DNA of 64,000 nucleotides. Origin: Methanoregula sp. PtaU1.Bin051 (lineage in GTDB: Archaea; Halobacteriota; Methanomicrobia; Methanomicrobiales; Methanospirillaceae). Positions 60,401-64,000 of this stretch are shown here, one piece after another. The number at the start of each line of letters is the position of its first letter. Position 1 is the stretch's first letter. Both the position numbers and the translations under genes were made by a program. The notes below the pieces were generated by a model. That model saw nothing but the letters and a program-made list of their open reading frames with translations, made no database searches and was not told where the DNA came from. The DNA lies in NCBI GenBank assembly GCA_002067895.1, contig MVRE01000020.1:1-64000 (forward strand). The letters are read 5' to 3'.

Positions 60401-60579
60401 ACACGCCGACCGACAAGCAGTCGCGGCAGGATCACTACCAGATCATGCGTGCGACTGTCGATTACGGCGTCCCGTACATCACAACGATCCAGGCTGCACG
60501 TGCCGCAGCGCTTGCCATCGAGGCCATTAAAAAGAAAGAGGTAACCCTGGAGCCGATCGCGCATTATCTCAGTGCATGA
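57415..60579 (+). CDS. carB: Carbamoyl phosphate synthase large subunit
   Basis: 1054 residues in two similar ATP-grasp halves: [21 protein letters not shown] and GGQTGLNMT in the first, [21 protein letters not shown] and GGQNAVNLA in the second, each followed by ATP-binding and EVNPR/EANPR metal segments. A C-terminal MGS-like regulatory domain (about 925-1054) follows. It makes carbamoyl phosphate from bicarbonate, ammonia and two ATP. It is full length, coupled to carA. Confidence 0.98.
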   Translation: [1054 protein letters not shown]

Positions 60580-60655
60580 AGGTAAGGCTCATACCATCCC
60601 TGCCACTGCTTTTTTCCCTGTTTATGCCCTGCCAGCCCCATTTTAATTGAATATG

Positions 60656-60665
60656 CTTATATACC
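60656..60665 (+). promoter_or_regulatory. TATA box of the lipoprotein gene
   Basis: CTTATATACC lies about 25 nt before the start codon at 60687, so the transcript is likely leaderless or with a leader of a few nucleotides. Confidence 0.45.
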
Positions 60666-60686
60666 GAAATAACAAAAAAGAGATGC

Positions 60687-61172
60687 ATGAAGAAACTGTT
60701 TGTTATCCTGATGATCTTAGCTCTCGGGATTCTTGCTAGCGGCTGCACATCCCAGCCTGCAGCACCGGCAACGCCCGCTCAGACCGCAGCTCCGACAGAG
60801 GCCCCAACTACAGCTCCGACAGAGGCCCCAACTACAGCTCCGACAGAGACCCCTACGGCCGAAGTAACAACCGAAGCACCGACAGAAACGGCGACACCGA
60901 TTCCCGATTTCAAGATCAAGATCGCGAATACACTGACCTTTGAGCCGGCGGTAATCACCATCCCTGCAGGAACGAAAGTAATCTTCTATACGGATGCGGT
61001 CGGTTATAAGTTCAAGGTAGGGATTAAAGGGCTCGGAGTTAATGTGGCTTCCGACATCATCACCCCCACCCAGACTTGGAGTTACACCTTCACGAAAGCC
61101 GGAACCTATACAATGGAAGAAATGATCTACACGCAATTCCGCGATGACCACACCAAGATCACCGTAACATAA
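60687..61172 (+). CDS. Lipoprotein with Thr/Pro repeat stalk and cupredoxin-like domain
   Basis: 161 residues. A lipobox LASGC near 16-20 marks the lipid attachment. The stalk has the repeated TEAPTTAP, encoded by a 24-nt tandem repeat (60789-60836). The C-terminal domain has the cupredoxin frame (LTFEPAVITIPAGTKVIF) but lacks the His and Cys copper ligands in the corresponding positions, so it is probably a non-metal beta-sandwich. The protein is exposed on the outer face. Confidence 0.82.
   Translation: MKKLFVILMILALGILASGCTSQPAAPATPAQTAAPTEAPTTAPTEAPTTAPTETPTAEVTTEAPTETATPIPDFKIKIANTLTFEPAVITIPAGTKVIFYTDAVGYKFKVGIKGLGVNVASDIITPTQTWSYTFTKAGTYTMEEMIYTQFRDDHTKITVT
60789..60836 (+). repeat. 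24-bp tandem repeat encoding TEAPTTAP
   Basis: Two perfect adjacent copies of a 24-nt unit (60789-60812 and 60813-60836), followed by 12 bases of a third. The unit is in frame, so copy-number change would lengthen or shorten the stalk without loss of frame. Confidence 0.85.
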
Positions 61173-61273
61173 TCATGACAGGGCCCGGAACCGGGCATAA
61201 ATTTTTTTATCACAACTATTACAATAGCCAGAGTACAACATTATTCGTTTTTCCAGTCTAACGGAGATAGTGC

Positions 61274-62467
61274 ATGAGCAAAGGAACCATCGTTCTTGCG
61301 TATTCCGGCGGGCTTGACACCTCAATCTGTATCCCCCTGTTAAAGGAGAAGTACGATTACGACCGTGTCATCACCGTCGCAGTGCATGTGGGCCAGCGCG
61401 ATGAGGAGATCGCTACCGCATCAAAAAAAGGAAAGAAGCTTGCCGACAAGCATTACACCATCGATGCCCGCGACAAGTTTGTAGCACATCACATCTTCCC
61501 TGCAATCAAAGCCAATGGCTCCTACGAGGGGTACCCGATGGGCACTTCCCTTGCCCGGCCGCTGATTGCCGAGGAAGTCGTCAAGATTGCAAAAAAAGAG
61601 GGTGCAAAGGCCGTCGCCCACGGCTGCACCGGCAAGGGCAATGACCAGCTCCGGTTCGATTTCATCTTCCGGGGCGCAGGGCTCGACGTGATCGCCCCGA
61701 TCCGGGAACTGAACCTGACGCGGGACTGGGAGATCAGGTACGCAGAGGAGCATGGGATTCCGGTACCGGTTAAAAAATCAAAACCATGGAGCATGGACGA
61801 GAACTGCTGGAGCCGGAGCATAGAAGGAGGAAAACTGGAAGATCCCTCCTTCCATCCCCCGGAGGAGATCTACCTCTGGACAACGTCCCCGCAAAAAGCT
61901 CCTGACAAGCCGCTGAAAATCACCATCGGTTTTGAGAGAGGGATTCCCGTCTCGCTCAACGGGAAGAAGCTGCGCGGTTATGACCTTATCCAGAAGCTCA
62001 ACGTCATCGCAGGAAAGCACGCCGTCGGCCGGAACGATATGATCGAGGACCGGATCCTCGGCCTGAAAGCCCGGGAAAACTACGAGCACCCAGCCGCAAC
62101 CGTGCTGATTGCCGCCCACCGCGATCTCGAGGCGCTCGTGCTCAGCCGGGAAGAACTTGCATTCAAGAGGATGGTGGACGACAAGTGGTCCGAGCTTGCC
62201 TACATGGGGCTTGTCCACGAACCCCTCTATGCTGCCCTGAATGCCTTTATCGATACTACGCAGGAACGGGTGAACGGGTCGGTGGACCTCGAACTCTACA
62301 AGGGCAGCGTGCGTATCATGGGAAGGTCTTCAGAGGACGCGCTCTATTCCGATGACCTTGTCTCCTTTGACAGCGCATCCATCGACCAGTGCCATGCCAT
62401 CGGCGTCTCCCAGTATTACGGGATTCAGGCACGGATTCTTAAGCAGAAGAAGAGCAGGAAAAAATAG
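61274..62467 (+). CDS. argG: Argininosuccinate synthase
   Basis: 397 residues. The nucleotide-binding [31 protein letters not shown], and RDWEIRYA segments are family landmarks. It ligates citrulline and aspartate with ATP cleavage to argininosuccinate. It begins with GGAG 8 nt upstream of ATG 61274. Together with carAB upstream it supplies arginine synthesis, and the TAG stop shows ordinary use of amber termination. Confidence 0.97.
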   Translation: MSKGTIVLAYSGGLDTSICIPLLKEKYDYDRVITVAVHVGQRDEEIATASKKGKKLADKHYTIDARDKFVAHHIFPAIKANGSYEGYPMGTSLARPLIAEEVVKIAKKEGAKAVAHGCTGKGNDQLRFDFIFRGAGLDVIAPIRELNLTRDWEIRYAEEHGIPVPVKKSKPWSMDENCWSRSIEGGKLEDPSFHPPEEIYLWTTSPQKAPDKPLKITIGFERGIPVSLNGKKLRGYDLIQKLNVIAGKHAVGRNDMIEDRILGLKARENYEHPAATVLIAAHRDLEALVLSREELAFKRMVDDKWSELAYMGLVHEPLYAALNAFIDTTQERVNGSVDLELYKGSVRIMGRSSEDALYSDDLVSFDSASIDQCHAIGVSQYYGIQARILKQKKSRKK

Positions 62468-62468
62468 A

Positions 62469-62873
62469 TTATACAATTTTCTTGCCGGCATTTGGTCCCG
62501 GCATGCAGTCGAAGACGTCGGTTATTTTCATAATTAAGAGGGATTTTGCAGGAAGCCCGGGCTTTTTCTCGTGGACCATCTTCCTCATCTTCTCATAGTC
62601 ATCCCCGGATGTTTTTATCTCGATCTTCCCCTTGACCTGGCAGCATTTTTTCAGGTCTGCGTCATAGAGGTAGATTGCCGCCCGGGGGTTCTCTTTTACA
62701 TTCGCAAGTGTTTTGTTCATGAAGTTATCCGCGAGCCAGAGAGTATCGTCGCTGACCATTACGACGAAGGCGATGGGGGCGACATTGGGGACGCCTTTCT
62801 TCGATGCCGTTGCAACCGGAAAGAGCTTTACCTTGGAGAACAACTCTTTCATCTCACCCGTTAATGCGACCAT
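62469..62873 (-). CDS. Pyridoxamine 5'-phosphate oxidase-like FMN-binding protein
   Basis: 134 residues, a split-barrel FMN fold: VKLFPVATASKKGVPNVAPIAF, LWLADNFMNKTLANVKENPRAAIYLYD. These members bind FMN or F420 and take part in redox or detoxification. M62873 is used; the frame begins 4 codons earlier at M62885. It converges with argG, 2 nt from its stop. The substrate is not evident. Confidence 0.87.
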   Translation of the reverse strand: MVALTGEMKELFSKVKLFPVATASKKGVPNVAPIAFVVMVSDDTLWLADNFMNKTLANVKENPRAAIYLYDADLKKCCQVKGKIEIKTSGDDYEKMRKMVHEKKPGLPAKSLLIMKITDVFDCMPGPNAGKKIV

Positions 62874-63110
62874 ACAGTTCACCACTTCTTACGGACGACG
62901 GAAATGCCGTTACCCTCTGATAGTGCGTCACAGGGTTTATCTTTTGCGTTTGGATGGTTTCCGGTGCACCTCCTGATGCTGGCGATCAGATTTATTTCAA
63001 CCTGCAAACGGACCGTCTGTCATTACGATTTCCCTTTTCGTTACGGTACCGAGGACACCGTCGTATCGAATAGAAACTTATAACAGGGTACAGAGTAAGA
63101 AAAAGTTACT

Positions 63111-64000
63111 ATGAGCGCGGGTTTTTTCAGCCGCTTTATAAAACCGAAACCCCACATTGTTGAAAGCCCCCCGCCGCCCTCGATCGTCCATGGCCCCGGG
63201 ATGCAGATCCCCGAGTACAAGAACAAGCCCTATTTTCTCGTCGCCTCCGTTGAGATGGGCAACACAACGACAAAATGCATTCTTACCGGTGTCAACCTCG
63301 AGACCGGCATGTCCTACGTGATAAACAAGACCGTAAGCATGTCCCGGGACATCCGTCCGCCGAGGCCAGGCGAGACGATTTTCGGGGCCACCCTTGATGG
63401 CACCGAGATCACACGGGAGTCGGTGACGGAACTTGTCAAGGCAACGCTTTTAAAATGCCACCGGGATGCACACCTCGACATCAACAAGGAGCTCGATTTT
63501 GTCGTCCGGAGCACCGGGGTCGTTGCCGAGATGGAGTCCCCGGACCAGGTCGGCGACTTTGTTATCGCCCTTGCAAACGGCTGTTTAAATGCCGGCGTTC
63601 CGCCAAGAAAGATGACTCCCCCGATGTCCAAGGAGAACCAGCCGGAGAAGCTCCAGCCGTACTCGTTCGCCGACAAGGTCGTATTCGTCGGCGCGGTGGC
63701 TGGTGTAATCCCACCCGTCGGGTCGACGGGCGTCGAGATGGTCGCAAACGAGATGGAGGGGGAACTTGCGATGGCCGGCATCAAGGAAGGCGCGAAGTGG
63801 ACGCCGGTCGACTTCCGCAACCCCTGCGTCTCCATCGATTTCGGGACGACCCTCGACGGGCGGATCACGAGCGACGTGGAACCCGATGCCCCGAATCCTT
63901 TCGCAAAGACCGTAGGGAATTTCTGCGGCCTTGCCGGTGCGATACCGGACGCGATCGTCCGCGGTACCGGGCTTGTCCATAACCGGACGGGGACGGCGCT
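63111..64000 (+). CDS. Methanogenesis marker protein 14, 5' part
   Basis: Open from ATG 63111 with no stop to the window end, about 296 codons. It starts with a basic-Pro segment (MSAGFFSRFIKPKPHIVESP), then an ASKHA-like ATPase domain (VASVEMGNTTTKCIL, SIDFGTTLDG), matching methanogenesis marker 14, found in methanogens with methyl-coenzyme M reductase. Its function is unresolved; ASKHA ATPases of this type resemble activators of corrinoid proteins. The 3' end lies beyond the window, so this is a partial gene. Confidence 0.9.
   Translation, partial: MSAGFFSRFIKPKPHIVESPPPPSIVHGPGMQIPEYKNKPYFLVASVEMGNTTTKCILTGVNLETGMSYVINKTVSMSRDIRPPRPGETIFGATLDGTEITRESVTELVKATLLKCHRDAHLDINKELDFVVRSTGVVAEMESPDQVGDFVIALANGCLNAGVPPRKMTPPMSKENQPEKLQPYSFADKVVFVGAVAGVIPPVGSTGVEMVANEMEGELAMAGIKEGAKWTPVDFRNPCVSIDFGTTLDGRITSDVEPDAPNPFAKTVGNFCGLAGAIPDAIVRGTGLVHNRTGTA

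Noticed and set aside
1-64000. CRISPR array
   Set aside because: No regularly spaced direct repeats are visible; repeats found are tandem (9931-9962, 60789-60836) or dispersed.

Overview
The window reads as a chromosomal segment of a methanogenic archaeon of the order Methanomicrobiales, most likely Methanoregula-like. The order is supported by a methanogenesis marker 14 gene running off the right edge, a fused Fae-Hps protein, transcription factor E, aTrm56, archaeal-type AlaS, a tRNA-Trp whose intron is a box C/D guide RNA, archaeal TATA promoters (several apparently leaderless), and PEGA-type surface proteins. The genus is an inference only. Most of the window is ordinary, densely packed housekeeping DNA with short 4-nt gene overlaps; there is no CRISPR array, no recognisable prophage and no complete insertion sequence.

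Layout: 0-7 kb holds signalling genes (receiver-PAS protein, lone receiver), a flavin reductase-like protein, a PEGA surface protein and a MarR/ABC-2 export operon. 7-10 kb carries an unusual fusion of a zinc-ribbon/PP-loop PAPS-reductase-family protein with a SufS-type cysteine desulfurase; a stand-alone paralogue with a PUA segment sits beside hisH at 28-30 kb. 10-14 kb holds a chemoreceptor and an HTH-PAS regulator. 14-18 kb is a leftward information-processing operon (small regulator, aTrm56, ATP-grasp, TFE, HD protein). 19.5-22.2 kb is the complete three-gene archaeal homocysteine cluster (DUF39-CBS, NIL-ferredoxin, UPF0280), divergent from a Nif3-like gene with a perfect palindrome between them. 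23-27 kb holds alaS and a membrane-tethered ArsR-type regulator.

30-35 kb is accessory: a 24-residue Lys/Ala peptide, tandem DUF4013 membrane proteins, a 1.1-kb gene desert with A/T tracts, a G4 motif and a cluster of hairpins, a secreted protein and an SRAP protein. 36.8-39.5 kb shows decay: a transglutaminase fragment abutting a repeat that also occurs at the left edge of the window, then fae-hps, then a PhzF-family gene with an in-frame TAG. 40-44 kb holds acyl-CoA synthetase and a methylthioadenosine salvage pair. 46-49.5 kb is a doubled PiT/DUF47 phosphate cassette. 49.6-53.4 kb holds LysE, nth, pyrH, and a zinc-ribbon/radical SAM/Mut7-C operon. 53.7-56.1 kb is a redox island (carbonic anhydrase, thioredoxin-like, FTR-rubredoxin, glutaredoxin, ferritin-like). 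56.3-62.5 kb supplies carbamoyl phosphate and argininosuccinate synthesis (carA, carB, argG).

The strongest candidates for new biology are the PP-loop/desulfurase fusion with its paralogue (a possible sulfur-transfer or RNA-thiolation system), the structured gene desert, the Lys/Ala micropeptide, and several interrupted reading frames (two in-frame TAGs and two homopolymer frameshifts) that are either decay, assembly error or recoding.
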